From: Halorussus limi
GTDB taxonomy: Archaea > Halobacteriota > Halobacteria > Halobacteriales > Haladaptataceae
Length of the DNA: 64,000 nt
Assembly (NCBI RefSeq): GCF_023238205.1
Contig: NZ_CP096659.1
Span: forward strand, 3,489,626-3,553,625
Direction of reading: 5' to 3'
A program made the position numbers and the translations under genes. Below are positions 8,540-17,980 of this stretch, piece by piece (the stretch's first letter is position 1; the number at the start of each line of letters is the position of its first letter). Below the pieces are notes generated by a model. The model had not been told where the DNA came from and did no database searches. It saw only the letters and a program-made list of their open reading frames with translations.

Positions 8540-9568
8540 ATGTCGACCGAAACGTCCGGTGAGGTGTTCGACCGGCGCACGACACTCAAAGTCATCGCCG
8601 GATTCGCCGTGGCCGGACTGCTCCTCTACTTCTTCGGCCGGGTAATCGGGTGGAACGAAATCCTCCGGACGTTCCGGAACGCCAACCCCGTCTGGATCGG
8701 TCTCGCGTGTCTCTCGACGGTGGTCTCGCTCGTCATCTGGGCGAAGTCGTGGGACATCATCCTCTGTACGGTGGGAATCGACGTTCCCTTCCCGAAAATT
8801 GTCACGACCTACTTCGCGGCGACCTTCGCCGACTACGCGACGCCGTTCGGCAAGGCGGGGGGCGGCCCCTTCATCGCCTACGTGCTGGCGGCCGACACCG
8901 AGGCCAACTACCAGGACAGTCTCGCGAGCGTCGTGACCGCCGACCTGCTCAACCTGCTTCCGTTCTTCACCTTCGCGGGACTGGGAACCCTCGCGCTCCT
9001 GATACAGGGAGAAGTGCCCAAACAGGCCGAACTGCTCGTGGCCGGACTCGGCGGAATGGCCGTCGTCCTCCCGCTGATCATCTACGGGTCGTATCGCCAC
9101 CAGCAGTTCGTGGAGCGACTCCTGATGAAGGTGATAGGCCCCATCGCCAAGCGCGTCGAACGGATCAATGCCGACAACGTCCGGGACCGCATCGACGAGT
9201 TCTACGAGTTGGTCGACCGAATCGCCGCGAGTCGGGGGCAACTCGCCAAGACGCTCGTCTACGCCTACGTCGGTTGGCTCTTCTTCGCCGCGCCGCTCTA
9301 CTTCGCGGGGCTGACCCTCGGCGTGAGCCACCAACTCACGCCGATACTGGTGCTGTTCGTCGTCCCGGCGAGTTCGCTCGCGGGCGTCGTCCCCACGCCG
9401 GGCGGCGTCGGGGGCGTCGAGTTCGCGCTGGTGGGGCTGATAGTCGCGCTGACCACCCTCCAGGCCGACGTGGCCGCGAGCGCCGCGCTGGTCTACCGAG
9501 TGGCGAGTTACTGGTTCGCGCTGGCGCTCGGCGGTATCGCGGCGTTCTTCGTCATCCACCGGACCTGA
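8540..9568 (+). CDS. Flippase-like membrane protein (LPG synthase TM region / UPF0104 family)
   Basis: The 342-residue protein has about eight hydrophobic segments, beginning at residues 18-36 (VIAGFAVAGLLLYFF) and ending with a C-terminal helix. It carries the family hallmark PTPGGVGGVEFALVGL near residue 285. Relatives include the membrane half of lysylphosphatidylglycerol synthase and archaeal AglD-like proteins tied to lipid-linked glycan handling. The soluble transferase domain of MprF is absent, so it is not a lysyl-PG synthase. Its exact substrate is unknown. It interrupts the archaellum/chemotaxis region on the opposite strand. Confidence 0.85.
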   Translation: MSTETSGEVFDRRTTLKVIAGFAVAGLLLYFFGRVIGWNEILRTFRNANPVWIGLACLSTVVSLVIWAKSWDIILCTVGIDVPFPKIVTTYFAATFADYATPFGKAGGGPFIAYVLAADTEANYQDSLASVVTADLLNLLPFFTFAGLGTLALLIQGEVPKQAELLVAGLGGMAVVLPLIIYGSYRHQQFVERLLMKVIGPIAKRVERINADNVRDRIDEFYELVDRIAASRGQLAKTLVYAYVGWLFFAAPLYFAGLTLGVSHQLTPILVLFVVPASSLAGVVPTPGGVGGVEFALVGLIVALTTLQADVAASAALVYRVASYWFALALGGIAAFFVIHRT

Positions 9569-9632
9569 CGCGAGTGAGACGCCCGCCGGACGCGCCCCGC
9601 CGCGAACTCCGAGGGAGTCCGTGAACGCCGAC

Positions 9633-11369
9633 TCAGACGTTCAGGAACGACCCGACGACGATGCGGGTGAACACCGCGATGAGACTGGACGACCACATCA
9701 GGAACACGAAGTGCATGTAGGAGTTGACCTTGTGGCCGCCGTCGGCGATGCGAATCATCAGCGACGACAGCACGGCGTTGAGGAGGGTGATGATGACGAG
9801 CAGGTACTCGATGGTCGGGATGTCGTACACGTTGGTGTGGATGATGGTCGTGATGTCGAGTTGACTGCTGTTGAGACCGATGGACATCTGGGACAGCACT
9901 TGGACGATTTCGAGACCGATGAAGAACGCGAAGGTGGAGGCCGCGGTAATCCCGTAGAGGACGCCGATGAGCGTCACGGTGGACTGGGCGCGGCGCTCGC
10001 GCAACTGGAGCACCTCGTTCATGTTGGCCGAGATGAGTTCGCCGAGTTTCTTCGGGTCGCCGCCCATCTGTCGCCCGACGAGGAACATCTCGGAGAACTT
10101 CTGGATGAGGTACGACCGCGAGTCGGCGGTGAAGTGTCGCCACGCCATCGAGGGTTCGATGCGCATGTTGAGACGCTTGTAGAGGTCGCTGACGTTGTCG
10201 GTCAGCGCGCCGAAGTCCTTGCCACGGAGGCTCTGGAGGACCTTGGTGGTGGTACTCTGCTTCGCGGTCTCGGTCGCACCGAGCGCCCGGATGAAACTCG
10301 TGAACTCCTCGTCACGCTCCTTGATGCTCTCCTCTTCCCTCCGCGCGACGATGCCGGGGAGCAACAGCGGCGTAGTCGGAATCGCGGCGTAGATGGGGAG
10401 CGGAATCGCGTCGGGGTCGATGCCGGTCCGCCCCAGTAAAATGAGCAGGCAGGCGCCGATGAGCGCGAGGGTCAGTGCGAATCCGACCGCGACCGCAATG
10501 CGGATGCGCCACTCCGAGTCGGTGGTGTGTTCCTCCGGGTGGTACCACACCGGGTCGTAGGGCGCGGTGTTGCGAATCATCACGAGGAACCCGGTCTGGA
10601 CGAACGCGAACATGACGACGACCGCGCTGACCGTCATCGTGGGGTTGGTCCCGGTCAGAATCGGCAGGACCGTGGCGAACACCAGCGCGAACGTCACGGA
10701 CAGCACCATCGAGAGATAGAGGTCCTTCATCACTTCGAGGTTCTGGAGCGACCCCTCGTAGATGGTGACGTAGTTCTGGATGACCACGTCCTGCTCGCTC
10801 AGCAGGAAGTCCTGAATCTCCTGCCCCGCGTTGATGGTGTAGGCGAGTCGGTCGAGGAAGTCGGCGAACGGCTTGCTCGGCGACTTGTTCGCTCGGATGC
10901 GCAGGGCGTCGTCGAGGCTCTGGTTCCACGTGTCCACGAGTTGCGTGATGCGGCGCATCTCCTCGGCCAGCGCGCCGTACTCCTCCTCCTCGCCGAGCGT
11001 CCGGAACACCTCGACACGGTCGATGTTCGCGGTCGAGAGGATGGTCATGTGGGTGATGAACAGGTGGAGGCGGTCCTCTATCTCCTTGCGCTTCTGGTCG
11101 CGCAGAATCTTCGGGTAGATGATTGCGACGACGATAGCCAGCAGGCCGAGCAGCGGAATCGGCGCGCTGATGAGCAGCGGGAAATCGGTGACGGCGTAGA
11201 CCACCACGGTCAGCAGGAAGAACACGGCCGAGGGAGCCACGACCAGCGTGAGGTATCTGGAGACGGGCGTCTCCATGTGCTGGTAGGACTCGATAGTCGA
11301 GGACATGAACCCCGAGATGAGGTCCTTCACGTCCTTGGGGGCGTCCTCGGATTGTTCGTTAGTCGCCAT
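9633..11369 (-). CDS. arlJ: Archaellum membrane platform protein ArlJ (FlaJ)
   Basis: The 578-residue polytopic protein carries two T2SSF-type cytoplasmic domains (about 100-210 and 390-510, the latter with SEMFLVGRQMGGDPKKLGE) between clusters of membrane helices, as in ArlJ, the platform on which ArlI turns and assembles the filament. The length is typical for haloarchaeal ArlJ. Unusually it is separated from arlI by 294 bases and has its own promoter with the shared regulon dyad (11431-11444), so it is probably transcribed alone. Confidence 0.93.
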   Translation of the reverse strand: MATNEQSEDAPKDVKDLISGFMSSTIESYQHMETPVSRYLTLVVAPSAVFFLLTVVVYAVTDFPLLISAPIPLLGLLAIVVAIIYPKILRDQKRKEIEDRLHLFITHMTILSTANIDRVEVFRTLGEEEEYGALAEEMRRITQLVDTWNQSLDDALRIRANKSPSKPFADFLDRLAYTINAGQEIQDFLLSEQDVVIQNYVTIYEGSLQNLEVMKDLYLSMVLSVTFALVFATVLPILTGTNPTMTVSAVVVMFAFVQTGFLVMIRNTAPYDPVWYHPEEHTTDSEWRIRIAVAVGFALTLALIGACLLILLGRTGIDPDAIPLPIYAAIPTTPLLLPGIVARREEESIKERDEEFTSFIRALGATETAKQSTTTKVLQSLRGKDFGALTDNVSDLYKRLNMRIEPSMAWRHFTADSRSYLIQKFSEMFLVGRQMGGDPKKLGELISANMNEVLQLRERRAQSTVTLIGVLYGITAASTFAFFIGLEIVQVLSQMSIGLNSSQLDITTIIHTNVYDIPTIEYLLVIITLLNAVLSSLMIRIADGGHKVNSYMHFVFLMWSSSLIAVFTRIVVGSFLNV

Positions 11370-11407
11370 GGTGGAAGCCGTCGGTGTTCGCGGGGTTTAC
11401 GTTCCAC

Positions 11408-11455
11408 CTTCAATTCTCTTTCCCTCGGAGTATTTCTACTGATACTCGGCGAGGT
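11408..11455 (-). promoter_or_regulatory. arlJ promoter with swimming-regulon dyad
   Basis: The dyad position 11431-11444 (tatttctactgata) keeps one intact half-site, CTGATA. In columns shared with the arlCE promoter, 24 of 34 bases agree, including CTGATACTCG and CGA beyond. The weak TATA element (aattct on the plus strand, 11412-11417) sits at the same spacing as in the arlCE and cheY promoters and about 45 bases before the arlJ start. The region 11370-11663 otherwise holds no gene I recognise. Confidence 0.6.
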
Positions 11456-11643
11456 CTGATCGGTCGATGGAATCGCCCGAAAGAATCGAGAATGTCACTC
11501 GTTCTCGGGAGTCGTCTCAGGAAACGAAAGCACCGTCGTCGAACTCCCCGTCCGATTGGACGCCACTCACGGAGCGGTCAGCGTTCCGCCGTCCACTCGT
11601 CCCGTGGTTCGCCGCGGGAACCCTCGCTGAACGGGAAGGAGTG

Positions 11644-11663
11644 CGCTCCCAAAAACGTCCGCC
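11644..11663 (-). terminator. T-tract just after arlI
   Basis: Nine bases after the arlI stop codon the minus strand runs into TTTTT (11655-11651) behind GC-rich sequence. Archaeal termination often uses such T-tracts. Together with a separate arlJ promoter it suggests that the arlCE-arlI transcript ends here. Confidence 0.35.
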
Positions 11664-13451
11664 TCAGTCGATGGACCGGTGGATGTCGAAGGGCAGTTCG
11701 TCCACCCCGCCGCGCTGGAACGCCTCGATGGTCTCGTTGACCTCGTGGTAGCCCAGAATGTTCTCCTCTATCATGCGCTCCATGAGTTCGGCCCGGAAGT
11801 CCAACTCCTTGTAGATGTCGCGGGTGTTCTCGTACCCGAGCAGGGTCGCGATCTGCTCTTCGAGGACGAAGGAGTTGTTCATCCCCTGGAAGACGATTTC
11901 GTCCTCGACGGGGTCCCAGTAGAACGACTGGCGGGTCACGACGCCGCCCATCTCCTTCGAGTAGCCCTCGATTTCCTGCACCGAGGTCACGCGGCGCAGC
12001 ACGTCGTCGCCCTGCTTGACCCGGTTCTGGAACAGCGCCACGTCGGCGTTGTCCATGAACGTCTCGGGGATGTTGATGGGGTCGCCGGTGAACCGCTGAA
12101 TCATCGAGACGATGTCGCTGGCGTGGAACGTCAGCATCACGGGGTGGCCGGTCTGGGCCGCCTGGAACGCCATGCGACCCTCCTCGCCACGGACCTCACC
12201 CACGATGATGTAGTCGGGACGAGAACGGAGCGCGGCCGCGACGAGGTCGAACATGTCCACGTCGGTGCTGTCCTCGCCGCCGCCCTCGCGGGTGAGGAGC
12301 TGCTGCCACGTGTCGTGGGGCGGCAGCACCTCGGCGGTGTCCTCCGCGGTGTAAATCTTACTGTCGCGGGGGATGAACGACATGATGCAGTTCAGGGTCG
12401 TGGTCTTCCCGGACGCCGTCTCCCCGACCACGAACACGGTCTGCTCGTTCTCCAGACAGAGCCAGAGGTACGCCGCCAGTTTGGGCGACAGCGTTCCCCA
12501 CTTGGTAATCTGGGCGACCGACAGCGGCGTCCCCTCGCCCTGACGGATAGTGAGGCTCGGCCCCTTCAGACTCACGTCGTCGGAGTAGATGATGTTGATA
12601 CGCGACCCGTCCGGCAGGGTCGAGTCGACGATTGGGTCGGAGTCGCTCACGGGGTCCCCGATTCGCTCGCCCATGTTTCGCAGCCAGTTGTCGAACCGGT
12701 CGGGCGACCCGAAGTCCACGCTGGTCCCGAGCATGCCGAACGTGCCGTGGTCGACGTACGTCTCGTGGGGACCGATGACGTGGATGTCCTCGTTGGCCGG
12801 GTCGCGCATGATGGGTTCGAGCGGACCGAAGCCGACGATGTCCCGGTTGAGTCGGTACCGGATGTTCTCGTAGGTCTGTTCGGACACCTCGTAGGTCCCG
12901 ATGTTGGTGAAGTCCTTGACGTACCGCACGATGTCGTCGGTCGAGAACGTCCGGACGTTGTGCTTGAAGTCGTTGTACGAGACGTCCTTTATCCAGTCGA
13001 GAATCTGCTGTGCCGAGACGTTCTGGAGGTTACCCCTACCGCCACCGCCGTTGTTGCCGTTGTTGACTAGCACCGTGTCGTCCAGCAGTTCCTCGATGCG
13101 GTCGTCGTACTCGCCCTCGTCCTGCGGCGCGGGCTTCTTGACGCTCTTTTCGAGAATCTCACCCCGGACCTTGCCGAACAGTTCCTGTTCGGTTCCCGAT
13201 AGTTCCGGTTCGACCGCGTAGTACTCGGTGTCTTGGCCCACGTCGCCGTAGACGTGACAGTAGATGGGACCACCGACCGGGTAGATGACGTTGGGCTTGT
13301 CCGCCTCCCACTCGTCGTCCGGTTCGTCGATGAGTCTGGGGAACTCGCCGGTGAACTGCTTGAACCGCTTGAGATAGTCCCGCAGGTGGGGTCGCCGCAT
13401 GGCGACCTCCCGAAGGTCGTCCTGAATCTGCGCGGTCCCGTGCTCTGTCAT
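11664..13451 (-). CDS. arlI: Archaellum assembly and motor ATPase ArlI (FlaI)
   Basis: The 595-residue secretion ATPase has an acidic N-terminal region, then the GspE/ArlI core with Walker A GETASGKT and Walker B IIVGEVRGEE, plus the conserved histidine region FHASDIVSMIQR. The hexamer drives both filament assembly and rotation at the inner face of the membrane, with ArlJ, ArlH and the ArlCE/F/G stator-sensor parts. The start is 11 bases behind arlH, in one operon. A T-tract follows the stop codon, before the separated arlJ. Confidence 0.95.
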   Translation of the reverse strand: MTEHGTAQIQDDLREVAMRRPHLRDYLKRFKQFTGEFPRLIDEPDDEWEADKPNVIYPVGGPIYCHVYGDVGQDTEYYAVEPELSGTEQELFGKVRGEILEKSVKKPAPQDEGEYDDRIEELLDDTVLVNNGNNGGGGRGNLQNVSAQQILDWIKDVSYNDFKHNVRTFSTDDIVRYVKDFTNIGTYEVSEQTYENIRYRLNRDIVGFGPLEPIMRDPANEDIHVIGPHETYVDHGTFGMLGTSVDFGSPDRFDNWLRNMGERIGDPVSDSDPIVDSTLPDGSRINIIYSDDVSLKGPSLTIRQGEGTPLSVAQITKWGTLSPKLAAYLWLCLENEQTVFVVGETASGKTTTLNCIMSFIPRDSKIYTAEDTAEVLPPHDTWQQLLTREGGGEDSTDVDMFDLVAAALRSRPDYIIVGEVRGEEGRMAFQAAQTGHPVMLTFHASDIVSMIQRFTGDPINIPETFMDNADVALFQNRVKQGDDVLRRVTSVQEIEGYSKEMGGVVTRQSFYWDPVEDEIVFQGMNNSFVLEEQIATLLGYENTRDIYKELDFRAELMERMIEENILGYHEVNETIEAFQRGGVDELPFDIHRSID

Positions 13452-13462
13452 GGTAGGGGTCG

Positions 13463-14227
13463 TTACGCGACGCTACGGCTCTCGATGACGATTCCGGCGT
13501 CGGCCCGCACGGAGAACCCGATGGTGTCGCCGACCTGCTCGCCCATCCCGGCGAAGCGCTTCACCGAGATGTTGCGGCGCACGTCGTTGCCGACCTCGAC
13601 CATCTGGAGTTCCATGAACACGTCGGCGATGGCTCGGAACGGCCCGATGGCCTCCTCGTCCACCGTCGAGGGGTCCACCGTGAGGACGATGACCTGCCCC
13701 TGGGACACGAGGTCACGGAAGAACGAGATGATTTCGAGGGCGGCCTGTCGCTCCTCGTTCTGGCGAATCAGCGCCTCGAACTTGGGGTCGTTGCGGAGGA
13801 TGGCGTCGAACGTGTCGATGACGATGACGTCGGCCTGCCACATCGCCTCGGCGTTCATCAGCCGATTCAGCAGTTCCTTGCGGTTGCCCTCCTCGTCCTC
13901 GGCGGGCGCGGTCAGCCGACCGCCGCCGGTGTCCACGTCGGCGTGGAGAAAGAGGAGGCGTTCGTCGAGGAGGTGGTCCTCCACGCCGTACGACAGCGAG
14001 TGCATCTGGTCGATGAACCCGCCGATGGTCAGTTCGGTCGAGAGCAGGGTGACCGAGTGGCCCGTCTCGCAGAGCCCGTAACTGAACCGCTGGCTGATGG
14101 CCGACTTTCCGGCCCCGTAGTCGCCCTCGATGAGGACGATGGAACCGCGGGGGACGCCGCCGCCCAGTTCGTGGTTCAAACGGTCGTGGTCTTCCAAGCC
14201 GAGGGAGTAGAGATTATCGTGACTCAT
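13463..14227 (-). CDS. arlH: Archaellum KaiC-like ATP-binding protein ArlH (FlaH)
   Basis: The 254-residue RecA/KaiC-fold protein shows Walker [10 protein letters not shown] (about residues 32-40) and Walker [11 protein letters not shown]. It is known to form a ring around ArlI and to regulate switching between assembly and rotation. Start ATG overlaps the arlG stop by 4 bases, and arlI follows, so the three are cotranscribed. Confidence 0.95.
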   Translation of the reverse strand: MSHDNLYSLGLEDHDRLNHELGGGVPRGSIVLIEGDYGAGKSAISQRFSYGLCETGHSVTLLSTELTIGGFIDQMHSLSYGVEDHLLDERLLFLHADVDTGGGRLTAPAEDEEGNRKELLNRLMNAEAMWQADVIVIDTFDAILRNDPKFEALIRQNEERQAALEIISFFRDLVSQGQVIVLTVDPSTVDEEAIGPFRAIADVFMELQMVEVGNDVRRNISVKRFAGMGEQVGDTIGFSVRADAGIVIESRSVA

Positions 14228-14676
14228 GTTCTGAACTGAAGCACCTCCTTGTCACCGTTGACGATGACGACGACTCGATGGTCTGAGTCGGCGTCGAGCG
14301 ACTGAGAGATTTCGAGTTTCGCGACGTTGCCGACGCGCCACGCCGACCCGTCGAGGACGGTGATACCGACGTTCGTCTGGTATCTGCCGTCCACTAAGAC
14401 TTCGATTTGGTCACTCTCCGCTTCGAGTGACCGTGACCCTGTGTTCTTTACCAACACCGTGACGTTCTCGTTCCCGGAGGCGTTGTACACCGCACCGCTA
14501 CCGGGGTCGCTGATGATGGAGATGTCCGTACGGATGTCGCCGCTCACGTCGACGCTCCGCTCGCCGAGCGCCGAGGAGAGTCGTTGGACGCCCTGCGTGA
14601 ACGTGCCGGCCACGCTCGCGGCGATGATGAGACTGGCTATGAACAGGATGAGGTGTGAACTGGAGACGCTCGCCAC
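14224..14676 (-). CDS. arlG: Archaellum stator protein ArlG (FlaG)
   Basis: This 150-residue protein has one N-terminal membrane helix (about residues 5-27, [17 protein letters not shown]) followed by a beta-sandwich facing outside the cell. In known archaella ArlF and ArlG form a complex that anchors the motor to the S-layer. The gene begins one base after the arlF stop codon and overlaps arlH by 4 bases. Confidence 0.9.
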   Translation of the reverse strand: MASVSSSHLILFIASLIIAASVAGTFTQGVQRLSSALGERSVDVSGDIRTDISIISDPGSGAVYNASGNENVTVLVKNTGSRSLEAESDQIEVLVDGRYQTNVGITVLDGSAWRVGNVAKLEISQSLDADSDHRVVVIVNGDKEVLQFRT

Positions 14677-15126
14677 TCAGACCACCTCCGAGTCGGCGAC
14701 TCCCGGTCCGGTCACGACCTTCACCCTGTCGGGATTGGTCTCGACCGAGAGGTTGAAGTGCAACGTCTCGCCGGGAAGCCAGATGTCGGTCTCGTTGTTG
14801 CCGTTCACTTCCAGCGTCTCCATGTTCGAACTCGTGTGGTTGGTGTAATTTCCACCTATAAGAATGTCGGTGTCATCTACCGACAAGGTCGTGGAACCGG
14901 CGTTGTTGACTGTCACGTTCACGTAGCGCTGTCCGCCCCTATCGACGAGCGACGCGTTGCCGATATCTATCGCGGTGTTCTGGCGTGCGAGCGCGTCCTC
15001 GCCGTTCGCCTCGTAGGCGTCGTTGACCCGCTCGAAGCCGTTGTTCGCCGTCGTGTAGGCGATACCGAAGCTGATGAAGATGCCGAGGAACAGGACGACC
15101 GTCGCGCCGCTAACGCTGAATCCCAT
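14677..15126 (-). CDS. arlF: Archaellum S-layer-binding stator protein ArlF (FlaF)
   Basis: The 149-residue protein has an N-terminal membrane helix (GATVVLFLGIFISFGIAY, about residues 7-24) and an outer beta-sandwich domain that in relatives binds S-layer protein. ATG 15126 (MGFSVSG) is chosen; an in-frame ATG at 15135 adds three residues. Either start overlaps the end of arlCE, so translation is probably coupled. Next gene arlG is directly adjacent. Confidence 0.88.
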   Translation of the reverse strand: MGFSVSGATVVLFLGIFISFGIAYTTANNGFERVNDAYEANGEDALARQNTAIDIGNASLVDRGGQRYVNVTVNNAGSTTLSVDDTDILIGGNYTNHTSSNMETLEVNGNNETDIWLPGETLHFNLSVETNPDRVKVVTGPGVADSEVV

Positions 15127-16525
15127 CGCGCCCACCTCGAATCCGCGAACAGTGTTCGACTATCTTCCGCTGGACCGCGTCGCCGGTGAGCTGGCTGAGG
15201 AAGGTGAGGCTCTGGATGTGGTCGTCGACTTCGAGCGTCGCGGGGCCGGTCTCCTCGGTGTCGACCGACTCCACGTCGGCGAACCCGCTCACGAACGCCA
15301 GCAGTTCCTCCTCGACCGACTCGCTGATCCACCCGATGTCGCTGTAGTACTCGATGGTTCGGACCGCGTCCTCCGGCCCGAACTCGCTCACGAGGAACTC
15401 CAGCCACTCCATCACGACGAGGTCCGAGACGTAGCCGTTCGGGAGTTCCGCGAGGTACGGCTTGCCGCCCCGGCCCGAGTTCGCGGGCGTCGCGGGGTCG
15501 GCGGTCGCGGGTTGTGCGTCGGCGGGTTCCTCGAACTCGAAGTCGCCGTCTTCCGAGTCGTCGGTCTCGATAGTCGGTTCGGGGTCCGGGTCGAGGTCGG
15601 CCGGCGGTTCGTCTCCGGCCTCTTCGCCCTCCTCCGCCCAGTCGGCGTCGCCCGACTCGTACTCCTCTTTGAGTTCCGCGAACGTCGAGCCACCGGCCTG
15701 TCCGCCTTCGCCGTCGTCGTCGGCGTCGTCCGCGGTCGAACCTTCGTCGTCGAGCGCCTCGTCCGGCGACTCGAAGCCGAGGTCGTCGGCCGCGTCGTCT
15801 TCGAAGTCGTCCTCCCCGTCGCCGAACTCGTCACCGTCCTCCTCGAAATCGTCCTCCTCGTCGAAGTCGTCGTCGAAGAAGCTCTCGGCCTCGGCGTCGG
15901 CCACGTCTTCGCTGAGGTCTTCCTCTTCCTCTTCTTCCTCCTCGCCGTCGAACAGGCCGAAGCCACCGCCGCCGTCACCGCCTAAGGCGTCACCGCCCGC
16001 ACCCATGCCGCCCTGTTGAACGTCGTCCACGAACGGGTTGACACCGCGCGTCACCATCTCGTAGATTTCGAGGAGTTTGCGGACGTTCTCCTCGGTCTCG
16101 TCGACCTTCGAGGATATCTGTTCGTTCTCGCTCCGGACCGTCCCGACCGTCGAGGAGATTTCGGCGACCTCGTTTTCGAGTTCGTCGATCCGGTTTTCGA
16201 GTTCCTGCGTCGGCCCGCTTCCGCCGCCGCCCATGGCGAACTCGTCGTCGCCGCCCCCGTCGCCCCAGTCGTCCATCTCCCCGTCCATCCCCATGCCGTC
16301 GTCCATACCGCCGAAGTCGTCGTCCATCTCCCCGCCCATGCCGTCGCCACCCATACCGTCGCCGCCCATGCCGTCGCCGAAGAGGTCGTCATCGCCACCG
16401 CCGCCGGAGCCGTCGGCGTCGGCGCTCTCGCCCTCCTCTTCGTCCATGAAATCCATGATTCCCATGCCGACCAAGCCCGTCCCGAGGAGGTGAACGAACT
16501 GGTCGCTGAGACCGATAAGTTTCAT
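15110..16525 (-). CDS. arlCE: Archaellum switch-complex protein, ArlC-ArlE fusion
   Basis: The 471-residue protein combines an ArlC-like coiled coil (about 105-170, LENRIDELENEVAEISS, then ISSKVDETEENVRKLLEIYE) with a C-terminal ArlD/E domain (about 350-460, YVSDLVVMEWLEFLVSEFG). A long acidic linker rich in D/E lies between, and a Met-Gly-Asp repeat (GDGMG units, about residues 55-80) precedes the coil. In haloarchaea this fused protein receives CheF/CheY signals at the motor. ATG 16525 is preferred over 16534 because the TATA element centred at 16554 would place the transcript start there. Confidence 0.9.
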   Translation of the reverse strand: MKLIGLSDQFVHLLGTGLVGMGIMDFMDEEEGESADADGSGGGGDDDLFGDGMGGDGMGGDGMGGEMDDDFGGMDDGMGMDGEMDDWGDGGGDDEFAMGGGGSGPTQELENRIDELENEVAEISSTVGTVRSENEQISSKVDETEENVRKLLEIYEMVTRGVNPFVDDVQQGGMGAGGDALGGDGGGGFGLFDGEEEEEEEEDLSEDVADAEAESFFDDDFDEEDDFEEDGDEFGDGEDDFEDDAADDLGFESPDEALDDEGSTADDADDDGEGGQAGGSTFAELKEEYESGDADWAEEGEEAGDEPPADLDPDPEPTIETDDSEDGDFEFEEPADAQPATADPATPANSGRGGKPYLAELPNGYVSDLVVMEWLEFLVSEFGPEDAVRTIEYYSDIGWISESVEEELLAFVSGFADVESVDTEETGPATLEVDDHIQSLTFLSQLTGDAVQRKIVEHCSRIRGGRDGIQR

Positions 16526-16548
16526 TATCGACAACAGCGAACTTCCAG

Positions 16549-16595
16549 CACATTAATCTTCCCCCTGAGTTATCAGCTCTGATACTCGCCGACGA
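16549..16595 (-). promoter_or_regulatory. arlCE operon promoter with perfect dyad TATCAG-CT-CTGATA
   Basis: A perfect palindrome occupies 16571-16584. Its centre is 23 bases upstream (in transcription sense) of the centre of a TATA element (ATTAAT, 16552-16557), which is about 29 bases before the arlCE start. Dyad, G-rich spacer and TATA all line up with the cheY and arlJ promoters, so it looks like an activator or repressor site for swimming genes. Confidence 0.7.
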
Positions 16596-16646
16596 GAACG
16601 TCGAAACGCCGATGGAGGACTTCTGTGTCCCGTTTCCGAGACACTA

Positions 16647-17471
16647 CTACTGAACAGATGTGTGGTCAGTTTTCTTGTATATCCGGAGGCGTCGCGCCAC
16701 CGGTTCGAAGGCGGGTTTGAGCGTGTCGGGAAGCGTCTCGGTCTTCCCGATGACGAGATAGCCGCCCACCGAGAGCGACTTCGAGACGGTCTTCAGAATC
16801 GGGAGTTTGTGTTCGGCGTCGATGTAGATGAAGAGGTTGCGACACACTACGAGGTCGAAGTTCGACTTCGGGTCGCCGTTGATGAGGTCGTGGCGCTCGA
16901 ACGACACGAGGTTCTTGACGGGGTCGGTCACGGCGAACTGGTCGTCGTCGCGGTCGACGTACCGCTCGTACTCGTCGAGCGGTGCGAGTTGCTCGCCGAT
17001 GTCGGTCGTCCGGGTGTTCTCGTAGACGCCCTGCCGGGCCGCGGCCAGAATCTCGCGGTCGATGTCGGTCGCGGTTATCTCGATGCTCGCGTCGTCGACT
17101 TCGGGGTCGTCTAGCGCGAGCATCGACAGCGAGTAGGGCTCTCGACCGTCGGAACAGGCCGCGCTCCAGAGCCGAATCCGGCCGCGCTCGTCCGAGAGCG
17201 CCCGGAGGACCTGCCGGACTTCCTCCCAGACCTCGGGGTTGCGATAGAAGCTGGTGACGTTGACCGAGAAAGCATCGAGCAGGGCCTCCTGCTCGCGCTC
17301 GTCGTCTTTCAGCAAGTCGTGGTACTCGGCGTACTCCTCGGTGTCGGTTCGGCGCATCCGCGAGGAGACCCGCCTGTCGAGATACGAGTCGTCGTAGTAA
17401 CTGGTCGCGAAGCCGAGTTCGGCCTCGACGTACCCGAGCAGTCGGTCGAACGCCTCGTCGTCCGGCCTCAC
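16647..17471 (-). CDS. cheR: Chemoreceptor glutamate O-methyltransferase CheR
   Basis: The 274-residue enzyme has an N-terminal helical CheR domain (DDSYLDRRVSSRMRR) and a SAM-binding domain with SAACSDGREPYSLSM and VVCRNLFIYI. It methylates receptor glutamates during adaptation, opposite to CheB. I start it at GTG 17471, which overlaps the cheD stop in a GTGA junction, rather than at an ATG 45 bases inside cheD. It is the last gene of the che run; 121 bases with the arl promoter follow. Confidence 0.93.
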   Translation of the reverse strand: MRPDDEAFDRLLGYVEAELGFATSYYDDSYLDRRVSSRMRRTDTEEYAEYHDLLKDDEREQEALLDAFSVNVTSFYRNPEVWEEVRQVLRALSDERGRIRLWSAACSDGREPYSLSMLALDDPEVDDASIEITATDIDREILAAARQGVYENTRTTDIGEQLAPLDEYERYVDRDDDQFAVTDPVKNLVSFERHDLINGDPKSNFDLVVCRNLFIYIDAEHKLPILKTVSKSLSVGGYLVIGKTETLPDTLKPAFEPVARRLRIYKKTDHTSVQ

Positions 17472-17980
17472 AGGTTCTCGACCCCCTCGTGGGTGCTCTT
17501 CACCCGAAACGTCCACGTCTTCGGGGTCAACTCGACCGACCGGCCGTAGTCGCCGCCCACGTCCTCGGCCACGACCGGCACGTCGCGGTCTGCGAGTGCG
17601 ACCCGCGTCTGTTCGACGTTCCGCTTGCCGACGCCCTCGCTGACTCCCGAGAAGTCGAACATCTGGCTTCCGCCGGCGAGTTTGGCCTCTGTGCGCTCGG
17701 GGTCGCCTCCCGCGGCTTCGAGTTCGGCCAGCAGTCGCTCGACGCCGACCTCGACCGATTTGGCCGGCTTCCCCCGGTCGTCGCCGCTCGCCTCCGGGAG
17801 CATGACGTGGGCCAGTCCGGCGACTCCCGCAGTCGGGTCGGCCACGGCGACGCCGACGCAGGAGCCGAGTCCGCTGGTCGTGAGTACCGTGTCGCCCGCG
17901 GCGACTGCGAGTTCGGCGACGCCGACTCGGACGCGCTCGGGGGGTTCTTCGGCGAAGGAAGGTCGTTCTGCAGTCATCAT
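17468..17980 (-). CDS. cheD: Chemoreceptor glutamine deamidase CheD
   Basis: The 170-residue protein shows the CheD catalytic Cys (TSGLGSCVGVA) and His (LAHVMLPE). It deamidates receptor glutamines and, in archaea and Bacillus, binds CheC; in haloarchaea it also contacts CheF. The ATGATG start at 17980 overlaps the cheC stop by 4 bases. A longer reading frame upstream is arginine-rich and is a shadow of cheC. Confidence 0.93.
   Translation of the reverse strand: MMTAERPSFAEEPPERVRVGVAELAVAAGDTVLTTSGLGSCVGVAVADPTAGVAGLAHVMLPEASGDDRGKPAKSVEVGVERLLAELEAAGGDPERTEAKLAGGSQMFDFSGVSEGVGKRNVEQTRVALADRDVPVVAEDVGGDYGRSVELTPKTWTFRVKSTHEGVENL

Noticed and set aside
11467-11751. 94-codon plus-strand frame in the arlI/arlJ gap
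   Set aside because: Overlaps the end of arlI, is not acidic, and has no recognisable domain. The gap is better explained by a promoter.
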